Positions 39,793-49,047 of a stretch of DNA of 64,000 nucleotides are shown here, piece after piece. This stretch comes from Modestobacter sp. DSM 44400 (GTDB lineage: Bacteria; Actinomycetota; Actinomycetes; Mycobacteriales; Geodermatophilaceae), in contig NZ_FNOZ01000008.1 of NCBI RefSeq assembly GCF_900107175.1, forward strand, positions 1 to 64,000, in the 5' to 3' direction. Every line of letters starts with the position of its first letter. Position 1 is the first letter of the stretch. Below the pieces are notes generated by a model. It saw only the letters and a program-made list of their open reading frames with translations, was not told the origin of the DNA and ran no database searches. Position numbers and translations under genes: made by a program.

Positions 39793-40017
39793 GCTGGTGA
39801 AGGACCCCGTCCTCCCCACCCTTCGCAAGCTCAGGGTGGGACCCGGGACGGGGCCGTGACATACGACCGTGGCCCGGTCCCCGCGAGGGGGCCGGGCCAC
39901 GGTCGTTCAGGCCCCCCTGCAGGGCCCCGCCGCCGGCCCCGTCCAGAGGCTCATCCCGAGCGTGCAAGGGATGAGGAGGACGGGGTCCTTCCACGCTGGG
40001 AGGCAGGGGGTCCTTCT
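39793..40017. repeat. intergenic cluster of 3'-end motifs between convergent genes
   Basis: This 225-bp gap holds three copies of the GAAGGACCCC motif: plus strand at 39799-39808 just after the BI-1 stop; minus strand at 39982-39992; and minus strand at 40007-40017 directly after the thiolase stop. The first is the 5' part of a nested hairpin (CCCCGTC...GACGGGG with CCCACCC/GGGTGGG inside, about 39804-39852). No gene is seen. Confidence 0.6.
39863..39906. terminator. 20-bp hairpin with GCGA tetraloop
   Basis: Arms 39863-39882 and 39887-39906 pair over 20 bp with a single G-U wobble; the loop is GCGA, a GNRA tetraloop. It lies between the convergent BI-1 and thiolase genes and would work on both strands. 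Confidence 0.85.
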
Positions 40018-41238
40018 TCAGGAGAGGCGCTCGACGACCATCGCCATGCCCTGGCCACCACCGACGCACATCGTCTCCAGGCCGAACTGCCCGTCGCGCT
40101 CGCGCAGGCCGTTGAGCAGGGTGCCGGTGATCCGGGCGCCGGTCATGCCGAAGGGGTGCCCGACGGCGATGGCGCCACCGTGCACGTTCAGCTTGTCGAT
40201 GTCGATGCCCAGGTCCTTGTAGCTGGGGATCACCTGCGCGGCGAACGCCTCGTTGATCTCCACCAGGTCCATGTCCGAGATCGACATGCCAGCGCGGGCG
40301 AGCGCCTGCTGGGAGGCCGCCACCGGGCCGTAGCCCATGATCTCCGGCGAGAGGCCGGTGACGCCGGTGGAGACCACCCGGGCCAGCGGGGTGATGCCCA
40401 GCTCGCGGGCCTTGGTGTCGCTCATGACGACCAGCGCCGCGGCGCCGTCGTTGAGCGGGCAGGCATTGCCGGCGGTGACCCGGCCATCGGGGCGGAAGAC
40501 CGGCTTGAGCCCGGCCAGGCCCTCGACCGTCGTCCCGGCCCGGGGGCCGTCGTCCTTGCTGACCACGGTGCCGTCGGGCGTGGTGACCGGGGTGATCTCC
40601 CGCTCCCAGAAGCCGCTGGCGATGGCCTGCTCGGCCAGGTTCTGGCTGCGGGCGGCGAACTCGTCCATCTCCTGGCGGGAGACGTCCTTGAGCAGGGCCA
40701 GGTTCTCCGCGGTCTGCCCCATGGCGATGTAGGCGTCGGGCAGGTCGCCGTCCTCACGCGGGTCGCGCCAGCTCTCCGCGCCGGACTCCGCGGTCTTGGC
40801 CACCCGGCCCTCGGCGTCGGCGAAGCGCGGGTTGTGGGTGTCGGGCCAGGAGTCGGAGTTGCCCCTGGCGAAGCGGGAGACCATCTCCACCCCGGCGGAG
40901 ATGAACACGTCGCCCTCGCCGGCCTTGATCGCGTGCAGCGCCATCCGGGTGGTCTGCAGCGAGGAGGAGCAGTAGCGGGTGATGGTCGTCCCCGGCAGGT
41001 GGTCCATGCCGAGCAGCACCGCGACGACGCGGCCCATGTTGAACCCCTGCTCGCCGCCGGGCAGGCCGCAGCCGAGCATGAGGTCGTCGATGTCGGTCGG
41101 GTCCAGCTGTGGCACCTGGTCCAGGGCGGCGCGGACGATGGTGGCGGCGAGGTCGTCGGGCCGCAGATCCTTCAGCGAGCCCTTGAAGGCCCGGCCGATG
41201 GGGGAGCGGGCGGTGGCGACGATGACGGCTTCGGGCAT
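40018..41238 (-). CDS. acetyl-CoA C-acyltransferase (thiolase)
   Basis: Thiolases cleave 3-ketoacyl-CoA in beta-oxidation or join acetyl-CoA units. The 406-residue protein has the catalytic nucleophile Cys in ITRYCSSSLQTTRMA (about residue 90), the GGAIAVGHPFGMTGARI block with the catalytic His, NEAFAAQVIPSYKD, and the second cysteine in CVGGGQGMAMV. GNACPLNDGAAALVV is also typical. A ribosome-binding site (GGAGGA) lies 5 bp before the ATG. The neighbours are not fatty-acid genes, so a degradative role is inferred from the family only. Confidence 0.94.
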   Translation of the reverse strand: MPEAVIVATARSPIGRAFKGSLKDLRPDDLAATIVRAALDQVPQLDPTDIDDLMLGCGLPGGEQGFNMGRVVAVLLGMDHLPGTTITRYCSSSLQTTRMALHAIKAGEGDVFISAGVEMVSRFARGNSDSWPDTHNPRFADAEGRVAKTAESGAESWRDPREDGDLPDAYIAMGQTAENLALLKDVSRQEMDEFAARSQNLAEQAIASGFWEREITPVTTPDGTVVSKDDGPRAGTTVEGLAGLKPVFRPDGRVTAGNACPLNDGAAALVVMSDTKARELGITPLARVVSTGVTGLSPEIMGYGPVAASQQALARAGMSISDMDLVEINEAFAAQVIPSYKDLGIDIDKLNVHGGAIAVGHPFGMTGARITGTLLNGLRERDGQFGLETMCVGGGQGMAMVVERLS

Positions 41239-41317
41239 GGGTCCTCCACGATGAGGCGCGCCACCTCAGGCGGCGACGGACGTCGGATCACCCCGAACCT
41301 ACCCTCCGGTAGGGGGC

Positions 41318-42337
41318 TCATCCGCGGACGGCGGGCTCCGCGGCGTCCTGCACCTCATCCGGGGTCGGCATCTCCGGCGGACGGCGCCGGCGCAGCCGGG
41401 CCCACGGCCCGTACGGCCCGCTCTCCTGACCGCGCACCTCGGTCGCCTGGACCTCGGTGCCGGTACGCCCGGCGGCCTTCGCGGCGGCCTTCGCGACCGG
41501 CCGGACGGTGTCCCGGCGCATCCGCAGGCCCCGGTCGGCGGCCGCGGGCCAGACGCCGAGGCAGTCGGCGACCGAGGGCAGCAGAACCGCGGCAGCCGCC
41601 GCGTAGCCGGCGGCCGAGGGGTGGAATTCGTCGCTGCTGAACATCGTGTGGTCGCTGGCGAAGGTGGGGCCGAGGACCGAGCCGAGGGACACGGTCCGGC
41701 CGCCCTCGGCGACGACGGCGATGGTCTGCGCGGCGGCCAGGTTCCGGCTCCACCGCCGGGCGAGCAGCCGCAGCGGCTGGCGGATCGGTCGGATGGTGCC
41801 CAGGTCCGGGCAGGTCCCGACGACGACCTGGCAGCCGCTGCCGACCAGCCGGCGGACCGCCTCGGCCAGGTGGCGGACCGAGGTGGCGGGGCGGGCGCGG
41901 CTGGTGACGTCGTTGGCGCCGATCATGATCACCGCGACGTCCGGGTGCTCGGCGAGCGCCAGCTCGACCTGGGCGTCCAGCCGGCTGGAGACCGCGCCGG
42001 ACACCGCGAGCCGGACCAGCTGGACCGGTCGTTCCGCGAGCTCGGCCAGCGCACTGGCGACGAGGACGCCGGGGGTCCGCTCCGCCTTCTCCACGCCGAG
42101 GCCGACCGCACTGGAGTCGCCCAGCACCGCCAGTACGAGGGGCTTGCCGCGGCTGCTGCCGTAGCGCCCGTTCCCCGTGGGCGGATCGCCCTGGGCCACC
42201 CGGGCCTCGACCCGGCGCCGCGCCGAGCGGGCCTCCCCGCGCAGGACGGTCACCAGTGCCGCGCCCGCGATCCCCAGGCCGCCACCGCCGTACACGGCGC
42301 CGGTGGCCAGTCGCCGCGCTCTGCTCGCCCGTGTCAC
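41318..42337 (-). CDS. SGNH/GDSL hydrolase
   Basis: This is a lipase/esterase-fold enzyme of 339 residues. The catalytic Ser is in VLAVLGDSSAVGLGV (block I), the oxyanion-hole Asn in MIGANDVTSR (block III) and the Asp/His pair in SSDEFHPSAAGYA (block V). A hydrophobic N-terminal stretch (VYGGGGLGIAGAALVTVL) could be a signal anchor placing the enzyme outside or on the membrane. The C-terminal 80 residues are basic, Ala-rich and probably disordered. The acyl substrate is unknown. GTG 42337 was taken; it is the first start before the hydrophobic segment. Confidence 0.88.
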   Translation of the reverse strand: MTRASRARRLATGAVYGGGGLGIAGAALVTVLRGEARSARRRVEARVAQGDPPTGNGRYGSSRGKPLVLAVLGDSSAVGLGVEKAERTPGVLVASALAELAERPVQLVRLAVSGAVSSRLDAQVELALAEHPDVAVIMIGANDVTSRARPATSVRHLAEAVRRLVGSGCQVVVGTCPDLGTIRPIRQPLRLLARRWSRNLAAAQTIAVVAEGGRTVSLGSVLGPTFASDHTMFSSDEFHPSAAGYAAAAAVLLPSVADCLGVWPAAADRGLRMRRDTVRPVAKAAAKAAGRTGTEVQATEVRGQESGPYGPWARLRRRRPPEMPTPDEVQDAAEPAVRG

Positions 42338-42409
42338 CCCGTCCGCCCTCCCGTCCGGCGCCCACCCGCGAGCTGCGGGGGAGGACCTCCCTGCAGGCTA
42401 GCCACCGCC

Positions 42410-42415
42410 TACGTT
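42410..42415 (+). promoter_or_regulatory. -10 element for leaderless DUF2252 transcript
   Basis: TACGTT lies 6 nt before the GTG at 42422, with no ribosome-binding site. Confidence 0.55.
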
Positions 42416-42421
42416 GGTGCC

Positions 42422-43777
42422 GTGGCTGACCGGACCGACCTCACCCCGACGGACGACCCGTCCCGCCAGCAGCAGATAGTCGACGTCCTCGTCGACGCCT
42501 TCGCGCCGCTCATGGCGGCCGACGCCGACGCCTTCCGCACCAAGTTCCGGAAGATGGCCGCCGACCCGTTCGCCTTCTACCGCGGTTCCGCCTGTCTGTT
42601 CTACGCGGACATGGCGACGCTGAGGGACCGGTGGTGTGACGGTCGGACGTCGCGGGTGTGGATCCAGGGCGACCTGCACGCGGAGAACTTCGGCACCTCG
42701 ATGGACGGTGACGGCCGGATCGTCTTCGGCGTGAATGACTTCGACGAGGCCTACCTCGGGCACGTCAGCTGGGACCTGCGCCGCTTCGCCGCGAGCTTCG
42801 CCCTGCTGGCCTGGCGCAAGGCGCTCGGGGACGACGTGATCGACGACGTGCTGCGCTGCTACCTGGAGTCCTACCTGGACCAGGTGGCCGCCTTCACACG
42901 CTCGGACGAGGACCGTGACTTCGCGCTGGTCCGGGAGAACACGGTGGGGGCGGTGCACGACGTCGTCCTCGCCACGACCGGGCGCACCCGGCTGGGGCTG
43001 TTGGACCGGATGACCGTCGTCGAGGGCTACGCGCGGCGCTTCACCGACCGGCCCCGCAACCGGCGGCTCGACGACGACGAGCGGGACGTGGTGCTGGCCG
43101 CCGTCGACCGCTACCGGGAGACGCTGCCGGCCGGCAACCGGCGGCGGGAGGTCGCCTTCGACGTCAAGGACGTCATCGGGACCGGCGGGTTCGGCATCGG
43201 CAGCGCCGGACTGCCGGCCTACAACGTGTTGCTGGAGGGCTACGACCAGGCGCTGGAGAACGACGTCGTCCTCTCCCTCAAGCAGGGCAACGTGCCCGCG
43301 CCCAGCCGGGTGGTCACCGACCCGGCGATCCGCGCCCACTTCGAGCACGAGGGCCACCGCACGGCGATCAGCCAGCGGGCGCTGCAGTCGCACGCCTCAC
43401 CGTTCATCGGGCACACCGAGATCGGCGGTGTGGGCTTCGTGGTGGCCGAGCTGTCGCCCTACGAGCTTGACCTGGACTGGGAAAACCTCACCGAGCCCGA
43501 GGAGATCCGGCCGGTGGTCGCCCAGCTGGGCCGGGCCACCGCGACGACGCACTGCGTCGGCGACCTGGACAGCGATCACAGCCTGGTGCCCTTCCAGACC
43601 GAGGAGGCGATCACCGCGATGGTCGGGGACCGGCGCGCGGAGTTCATCGCCGACCTGACCGGGTTCGCGCACTCCTACGCCGAGCGGACCCGCGCCGATC
43701 ACCGGCTGTTCGTCAACGCCTTCCGGGCCGGGCAGATCACCGGGATCAGCTCCAGCGGGGCGCTCCCGATCACCTGA
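42422..43777 (+). CDS. DUF2252 protein
   Basis: The 451-residue protein belongs to DUF2252, which looks like a kinase-fold family: RVWIQGDLHAENFGTSMD gives a catalytic-loop-like HxDxxxxN pattern and FGVNDFDEAYLGHVSWDLRR a DFD-like metal site. The N-terminal FYRGSACLFYADM and the later VIGTGGFGIGSAGLPAYNVL and GHRTAISQRALQSHASPF fit the family. Biological substrate is not known. GTG 42422 is chosen as the first residue with coding character and because a -10 element sits just upstream. Tail-to-tail with the GNAT gene four bases away. Confidence 0.88.
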   Translation: MADRTDLTPTDDPSRQQQIVDVLVDAFAPLMAADADAFRTKFRKMAADPFAFYRGSACLFYADMATLRDRWCDGRTSRVWIQGDLHAENFGTSMDGDGRIVFGVNDFDEAYLGHVSWDLRRFAASFALLAWRKALGDDVIDDVLRCYLESYLDQVAAFTRSDEDRDFALVRENTVGAVHDVVLATTGRTRLGLLDRMTVVEGYARRFTDRPRNRRLDDDERDVVLAAVDRYRETLPAGNRRREVAFDVKDVIGTGGFGIGSAGLPAYNVLLEGYDQALENDVVLSLKQGNVPAPSRVVTDPAIRAHFEHEGHRTAISQRALQSHASPFIGHTEIGGVGFVVAELSPYELDLDWENLTEPEEIRPVVAQLGRATATTHCVGDLDSDHSLVPFQTEEAITAMVGDRRAEFIADLTGFAHSYAERTRADHRLFVNAFRAGQITGISSSGALPIT

Positions 43778-43781
43778 GGTC

Positions 43782-44210
43782 TCACCGGATCGGCAGCTCG
43801 ATCAGCGTCCCCCGGTGCGAACCCGCCGGCGGCAGGTCGTACGTCTCGGTGACGGTGCTGAAGCCGATCCGCTCGTAGAAGCCCACGGCGGCGGCGCGGG
43901 CATCGCACCAGACGAGGTCACCGCCGACCGCGATCACCCGGGTCAGCCCCTCGGCGCCCAGGGCCCGACCGGCGCCCAGCCCGCGCACCCGGGGATCGGT
44001 CGCCATCCCGCGCAGCTGCCAGGCGGCCTCCGCCTCCCGCCACGGGCAGTCCCGCGGGTGGAACCGGACGACGCTCACGATCTCGCCGTCGCTGGTGCGG
44101 GCCGCCAGGTGCAGGGTGTACGGAGCGTCGTCGCCGGTGATCTCGACCGGACGCCTGCAGGGTCGCGCCGCGAGCTCGCGAGCGGTGGGGGGCAGAGGGG
44201 CCTTTCTCAG
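43782..44210 (-). CDS. GNAT-family acetyltransferase (non-standard start)
   Basis: This is an N-acetyltransferase-like protein of about 142 residues. The acetyl-CoA-binding motif A is AWQLRGMATDPRVRGLGAGRALGAEGL and motif B is DLVWCDARAAAVGFYERIGFSTV. The first credible residue is near LRKAPLPPTARELA, but no ATG, GTG or TTG exists in frame until the middle of the fold; the CTG at 44210 overlaps the VWA-gene stop as CTGA. A 5' truncation is the alternative, since the expected start of the family (xxVLRP) reads AARPCRRP. Acetyl acceptor unknown. Confidence 0.7.
   Translation of the reverse strand: MRKAPLPPTARELAARPCRRPVEITGDDAPYTLHLAARTSDGEIVSVVRFHPRDCPWREAEAAWQLRGMATDPRVRGLGAGRALGAEGLTRVIAVGGDLVWCDARAAAVGFYERIGFSTVTETYDLPPAGSHRGTLIELPIR
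44197..44206 (-). repeat. GAAAGGCCCC motif after the VWA gene stop
   Basis: On the minus strand the motif follows the TGA at 44207-44209 at once and overlaps the first codons of the GNAT gene. It is the one copy that varies (GGCCCC instead of GGACCCC). Confidence 0.5.
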
Positions 44211-46204
44211 CGTCCCCGCCGCCCCCTCCGCATCCGCAGGTAGTCCGCGACGACGTACTCGCCGAGCCGGCCGCTGTCCGGGGTGAACACCCGGCCGCCC
44301 GCCCGCGCGGTGATCTCGTGCACGAAGTCGATCAGTCCGGGCTCCGGGTCCAGCGCGAACACGTTCAGCGTCGCCCCGGACCGGGCCACCCGTTCCACCT
44401 CGGCGACGGTCTTGGCGATCGTCTCGGGCATCGGCGGCCAGCAGAAGTACGGCGTCCCGTCGTCCTCGAGGTGCGCCGTCGGCTCGCCGTCGGTGACCAC
44501 CAGCACGATCGGCTCGGCGTCGTGGTGCCGGGCCAGGAAGCGGCGGGCCAGCATCAACCCGTGCTGCAGGTTGGTGCCCTGCAGCGTGTCGACCGACAGC
44601 TCCGCCAGCGTCTCCGGGCGGAGCACCTGGGCGGTGGAGGAGAAGCCGATGATCTCGATGGCGTCCTGCGGGTAGCGGGTGGTGACCAGCGAGTGCAGCG
44701 CCATGGCGGTGGACTTGGCCGCCCCCCACGTACCGCGCAGCGCCATCGAGTAGGAGAGGTCGACGAGCAGGGCGACCGCGGCGCCGGTGCGCCGCTCGGT
44801 CTCCACCACCTCGAAGTCCCCGACGTCGATCTTCACGGCCCGCTGCCCGGGTTCGCGGGGCTCGCCGGCGTGGCGCAGGACGGCGTTGCGCACCGTGCGG
44901 ACGACGTCCAGTGGCTGCTCGTCACCGAACCGCCACTCCCGTGACGCCCCGGTGAGCTCGCCGGCCGCACCGGCGTCGGCGACGTCGTGCTCGCCCCGCC
45001 CGGTGGCCGACAGGTTTGCGAACACCCGGCGCAGTGCGGTCGCGCCCAGCCGGCGGACCGCCTTGGGGGAGAGCTCGAGCTTGCCCTCGGAGCGGTTGAG
45101 GTAGCCCTGCCGCTCCAGCTCCCGCTCCAGCCGGCGCAGCGCGGCGAGGTCGTCGACCGCCGGCCGGCCGAGGGCGTGGGCGAGCAGCTCCTCGTCGATG
45201 TCGGCCAGTGAGGCCCCGGCGTAGCCCTGGGAGAGCTGGGAGGACAGCGCCTCCAGCTCGGCGAGCTCGGCGACGGCGGTGGTCGCGTCGCCCATCCCCA
45301 GCCCCTGCTCCCCGTCGGGCACCGACCCGCGCTGCCCCCACGGCAGGTCGGGCCGGGCCTGGCGCAGCGCGTCGGACAGGTGCGCCATCTCCGACTGCAG
45401 GCCGAGGTCGCCCATCGCCTGGGACATGAGGTCCTGCAGTTCGGCGCGCTGGTCGGGGGACAGCCCGGCCAGCATCCGTTCCTGGGCGGCGGCCCGGCGG
45501 GCCAGCGAGTCGATCAGCTCCTCCACCGACTGCGGGTCGTCGGGGAAGAACTGGCCGTGCCTGCCCATGAAGTCGGCGAACTGCTGGTCGGTGTCCTCGC
45601 CGCGGTTGTGCGCGTCGACCAGGGCGGAAAGGTCGGCGACCATGTCCTTGACCGCCTGCATGCCGGCGCTGTCACCGTCCTGCATCGCCTGCAGGGCCTG
45701 CTTCATGCCCTGGAAGGAGCTGTCGAGCACCTCGCGGCGCAGCAGGTCCTCGATCTCGGCGTAGGCCTGGGCCGCCTCGGGGGAGCGCCAGGCGTGGTCC
45801 TTGAGCGCCCGGACGGCGCCCGCGGTGTCCTCCGGCAGCGCGTCGAGCTCGGACTCCGCCAGCCGGGCGGCGTCGTCGGGGTCGGGGAACAGCTCCCGGC
45901 GCTCGGCGTCCAGCGCCCGGTCAAGCAGCTCGCGGACCTGCTCCAGCGTGCCGTCCATCCGCCCGGCCTGCCGGGCCTGGCGCAGCCGGTCCCGCACCGA
46001 GCGGCGCAGCTGGTCCAGCCCGGCCCGCCCGTCGGCGCCGCGACGCAACAGGTCCCGCAGCGCCTCCCGGACGCCGTTGCCGGCCAGCACCGAGTCGCCG
46101 AGCTCGTCGACGGCTGCGGCCACGTCGTAAGGCGGGGCCAGCGGGTCGGGACCGCCGTGCCACCGCCCGTACCGGTACCCCCGCCCGGGGCGCCCCCGCA
46201 CCAT
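44207..46204 (-). CDS. VWA-domain protein, partner of the MoxR-type ATPase
   Basis: The 665-residue protein has a helical N-terminal two thirds with many Asp, Glu, Arg and Ala residues and a C-terminal von Willebrand A domain: MIDAS as VDLSYSMALRG (DxSxS), the Thr of MIDAS near DTLQGTNLQHGL and VVTDGEPTAHLED. Two-component MoxR/VWA systems work like Mg-chelatase I/D pairs as metal- or cofactor-insertion chaperones. The start is 1 bp after the ATPase stop, so the genes are one operon. A homologous pair exists in M. tuberculosis (Rv0958-Rv0959, from memory). The client protein is unknown. Confidence 0.88.
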   Translation of the reverse strand: MVRGRPGRGYRYGRWHGGPDPLAPPYDVAAAVDELGDSVLAGNGVREALRDLLRRGADGRAGLDQLRRSVRDRLRQARQAGRMDGTLEQVRELLDRALDAERRELFPDPDDAARLAESELDALPEDTAGAVRALKDHAWRSPEAAQAYAEIEDLLRREVLDSSFQGMKQALQAMQDGDSAGMQAVKDMVADLSALVDAHNRGEDTDQQFADFMGRHGQFFPDDPQSVEELIDSLARRAAAQERMLAGLSPDQRAELQDLMSQAMGDLGLQSEMAHLSDALRQARPDLPWGQRGSVPDGEQGLGMGDATTAVAELAELEALSSQLSQGYAGASLADIDEELLAHALGRPAVDDLAALRRLERELERQGYLNRSEGKLELSPKAVRRLGATALRRVFANLSATGRGEHDVADAGAAGELTGASREWRFGDEQPLDVVRTVRNAVLRHAGEPREPGQRAVKIDVGDFEVVETERRTGAAVALLVDLSYSMALRGTWGAAKSTAMALHSLVTTRYPQDAIEIIGFSSTAQVLRPETLAELSVDTLQGTNLQHGLMLARRFLARHHDAEPIVLVVTDGEPTAHLEDDGTPYFCWPPMPETIAKTVAEVERVARSGATLNVFALDPEPGLIDFVHEITARAGGRVFTPDSGRLGEYVVADYLRMRRGRRGR

Positions 46205-46205
46205 G

Positions 46206-47672
46206 TCAGGCCCCGTACACGGTGCGGGCGCCGTCGGTGTCCTTGGCCAGCCGTCGGGTCAGGTACAGCCCCTCGAGGGCGAACTCGACCGCGGCGGCCG
46301 CCTGCTCGGCGGACTGTTCGCCTTCCGGGACGCCGACCCGGCCGAGCAGCTCGGCGAGCCGGGGGATGGTGCCCAGCTGGCCCAGCAGTGCCGCGGCCGG
46401 GACCAGGTCGCCGGACTCCACGACCTCACCGCCGGTGAAGTGCTCCTGCAGGCCGGTCAGGTCCAGCCCGCCGCAGCGGGCCCGGAACGTCTGCGCGGTG
46501 GCCTGCCGCAGCAGGTGCTCGAGCACCTCGAGCTCCCGCTCGTCGTCCGGGTCGGAGCCGGCGTCGGCGAACTCGACCTTGCCCCGGCTGGCCGGGATGA
46601 CGCTCGGCAGGTCGACGACCCGGGCGACCGGCCGGCTCTCCCCGGCCACCGCGGCCCGGCGGACGGCGGAGGCCGCGATCGTCTCGAGTCCGGCGATTGC
46701 GAACCGGGCGCTGACCCCGGACCGCTGGTCGACGTGGCTGGACTCGCGGACCAGCCGGGTGAACCGGGCGACGATCTCGACCAGGTGCTCGGGCACGATC
46801 GGGGCGTCCAGGCCGTCGGCGGACAGCCACCCGGTGTGCGCCTCCTGGTGCAGCAGCCGGATCTCGTCGGCCAGCTCGATCGGGTAGTGGGTGCGGACCT
46901 CGGCGCCGAACCGGTCCTTGAGCGGGGTGATGATCCGCCCGCGGTTGGTGTAGTCCTCGGGGTTGGCGCTGGCCACCAGCAGCAGGTCCAGCGGCAGCCG
47001 CACCCGGTAGCCGCGGATCTGGATGTCGCGCTCCTCGAGCACGTTGAGCAGCGCCACCTGGATCCGCTCGGCCAGGTCGGGCAGCTCGTTGATGCTGAAG
47101 ATGCCGCGGTTGGTGCGCGGCACCAGCCCGTAGTGGACCGTCTCCGGGTCGCCCAGCGTGCGGCCCTCGGCCACCTTGATCGGGTCGACGTCGCCGATCA
47201 GGTCGCCCACGGAGGTGTCCGGGGTGGCCAGCTTCTCACCGAAGCGGTCGCTGCGGTGCAGCCAGCCGACGGGGGTGTCGTCGCCGTGCGCCGCGATCTG
47301 GCGGCGCGCCCAGACGCTGATCGGGGCCAGCGGGTGCTCGTTGAGTTCGCTGCCCACCAGCACCGGCGTCCACTCGTCGAGCAGGCCGACCAGGGTGCGG
47401 ATCAGCCGGGTCTTTCCCTGGCCGCGCTCACCGAGCAGGACCAGGTCGTGACCGGCGATCAGCGCCCGCTCGACCTCGGGCAGGACGGTGTCCTCGAACC
47501 CGACGATGCCGGGCAGGGTGGGCTCGCCGGCGGCCAGCCGGGCGAGCAGGTTGGCGCGCAGTTCGGCCTTGACCGGGCGGAAGACGGCCCCGCTCTCGCG
47601 GAGCGCGCCGAGGATCGTGGGGGCGGGGGCGGTCGGGGACGTTCCGGTCCCCAGCGGTGCGGCGTCCGTCAC
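46206..47672 (-). CDS. MoxR/Mg-chelatase-like AAA+ ATPase
   Basis: The 488-residue ATPase has Walker A LLGERGQGKTRLIR (about residues 85-98), Walker B-like GIFSINELPDLAERIQ, sensor 1 as LLVASANPEDYTN and an arginine-finger region LKDRFGAEVRTHYP. It would act on the VWA partner encoded next. GTG 47672 was chosen because TACCGT on the minus strand (47685-47680) stands 7 nt ahead, a leaderless arrangement; a GTG 9 bp upstream is an alternative. The two genes form an operon divergent from the threonine dehydratase gene. Confidence 0.9.
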   Translation of the reverse strand: MTDAAPLGTGTSPTAPAPTILGALRESGAVFRPVKAELRANLLARLAAGEPTLPGIVGFEDTVLPEVERALIAGHDLVLLGERGQGKTRLIRTLVGLLDEWTPVLVGSELNEHPLAPISVWARRQIAAHGDDTPVGWLHRSDRFGEKLATPDTSVGDLIGDVDPIKVAEGRTLGDPETVHYGLVPRTNRGIFSINELPDLAERIQVALLNVLEERDIQIRGYRVRLPLDLLLVASANPEDYTNRGRIITPLKDRFGAEVRTHYPIELADEIRLLHQEAHTGWLSADGLDAPIVPEHLVEIVARFTRLVRESSHVDQRSGVSARFAIAGLETIAASAVRRAAVAGESRPVARVVDLPSVIPASRGKVEFADAGSDPDDERELEVLEHLLRQATAQTFRARCGGLDLTGLQEHFTGGEVVESGDLVPAAALLGQLGTIPRLAELLGRVGVPEGEQSAEQAAAAVEFALEGLYLTRRLAKDTDGARTVYGA

Positions 47673-47679
47673 CTCGACC

Positions 47680-47685
47680 ACGGTA
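47680..47685 (-). promoter_or_regulatory. -10 element for leaderless MoxR-type transcript
   Basis: TACCGT on the minus strand is followed by 7 nt and then GTG 47672. Confidence 0.55.
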
Positions 47686-47753
47686 CGACGACCCTGTGAC
47701 AGTCGGAGGCCGTCATCCGCGGGTCGTTCCGGGCCACCTGCCAGGATCGACAC

Positions 47754-48983
47754 GTGTCCGGTCCTGGTGCAGTGCCCCCTCTCGTCAGCGGATCCGACGT
47801 CGAGGCAGCCGCGCGGCTGCTGGCCGGCGTGGTGCGCCGGACGCCGCTGGAGCACTCCCGGGGGCTGGCCGACCGGGTCGGTGGTCCGGTCTGGCTCAAG
47901 TGCGAGAACCTGCAGCGCGCCGGGTCGTTCAAGATCCGCGGCGCCTATACGCGGATCGCCCGGCTCACCGACGCCGAGCGGGCCCGCGGGGTCGTCGCCG
48001 CCAGCGCGGGCAACCACGCGCAGGGGGTGGCGCTGGCCGCCCGCCAGCTCGGCGCCGAGGCGACGGTCTTCATGCCCGAGGCCGCGCCGCTGCCCAAGGT
48101 GGCGGCCACCCGCGGGTACGGCGCCACCGTGCGGCTGGGCGGGCCGACGCTGACCGAGGCGATGGCCGCCGCCAGGGCCTTCGCCGCCGAGACCGGCTCG
48201 GTGTTCATCCACCCCTTCGACCACCCCGACGTCATCGCCGGCCAGGGCACGGTGGGCATGGAGGTCCTCGAGCAGTGTCCCGACGTGGCCACGGTGGTGG
48301 TGTGCACCGGCGGCGGCGGGCTGGTCTCCGGGATCGCCGCGGCGGTGCGCGCCCGCCGTCCCGACGTCCGGGTCGTGGCCGTGCAGGCGGCCGGCGCGGC
48401 GTCGTTCCCGGCGTCGCTGGCCGCCGGGCGGCCGGTCCCACTGGCGTCGATGGCGACCATGGCAGACGGGATCGCCGTGGCCGCCCCCGGAGACCTGACG
48501 CTGGCTCACGTGGCGGGGCTGGTCGACGAGGTCCGCACGGTGAGCGAGGACGACCTGTCCCGGGCGCTGCTGTTCTGCCTGGAGCGCGCCAAGCTGGTCG
48601 TCGAGCCGGCCGGCGTGGCCGCCGTCGCGGCCGTGCTGGCCGACCCGACGGCGTTCCGCCCGCCGGTCGTCGCCGTCGTCTCCGGCGGCAACATCGACCC
48701 GGTGCTGCTGCTCAAGGTGGTGCAGCACGGCATGGCCGCGGCCGGCCGTTACCTCTCGCTGCGGGTGCGCGTGCCCGACCGGCCCGGGTCCCTGGCCGGT
48801 CTGCTGGCCGAGCTGGCCGGGCTGTCGGCCAACGTGCTGTCGGTGGAGCACGAGCGGACCACTGCGCAGCTCGACCTCGGAGAGGTGGAGGTCGGGGTCC
48901 ACCTCGAGACCCGGGGCTCCGACCACGCGGTGGAGGTCATCGCGGCACTGTCCCGGGCGGGGTACGCGGTCCGCTCCGACTAG
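47754..48983 (+). CDS. ilvA: threonine ammonia-lyase with C-terminal ACT domain
   Basis: This PLP enzyme deaminates threonine to 2-oxobutyrate for isoleucine synthesis. The 409-residue protein has the PLP lysine in QRAGSFKIRGAY (about residue 55), ASAGNHAQGVALAARQLG, the phosphate-binding loop VVVCTGGGGLVSGIA and VVEPAGVAAVAAVL. The C-terminal ACT domain (LRVRVPDRPGSLAGLLAELA) suggests allosteric control by amino acids. This short form with one ACT-like domain is common in actinobacteria. The GTG start has CAGGAT 6 nt upstream (47742-47747), a further possible leaderless -10. Confidence 0.93.
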   Translation: MSGPGAVPPLVSGSDVEAAARLLAGVVRRTPLEHSRGLADRVGGPVWLKCENLQRAGSFKIRGAYTRIARLTDAERARGVVAASAGNHAQGVALAARQLGAEATVFMPEAAPLPKVAATRGYGATVRLGGPTLTEAMAAARAFAAETGSVFIHPFDHPDVIAGQGTVGMEVLEQCPDVATVVVCTGGGGLVSGIAAAVRARRPDVRVVAVQAAGAASFPASLAAGRPVPLASMATMADGIAVAAPGDLTLAHVAGLVDEVRTVSEDDLSRALLFCLERAKLVVEPAGVAAVAAVLADPTAFRPPVVAVVSGGNIDPVLLLKVVQHGMAAAGRYLSLRVRVPDRPGSLAGLLAELAGLSANVLSVEHERTTAQLDLGEVEVGVHLETRGSDHAVEVIAALSRAGYAVRSD

Positions 48984-49047
48984 CGGTGCTGCCCGGGCCA
49001 CCGAGCCCAGGTCGCTCACCGGGCCGACGGACCGACCGGCTCGTTCT

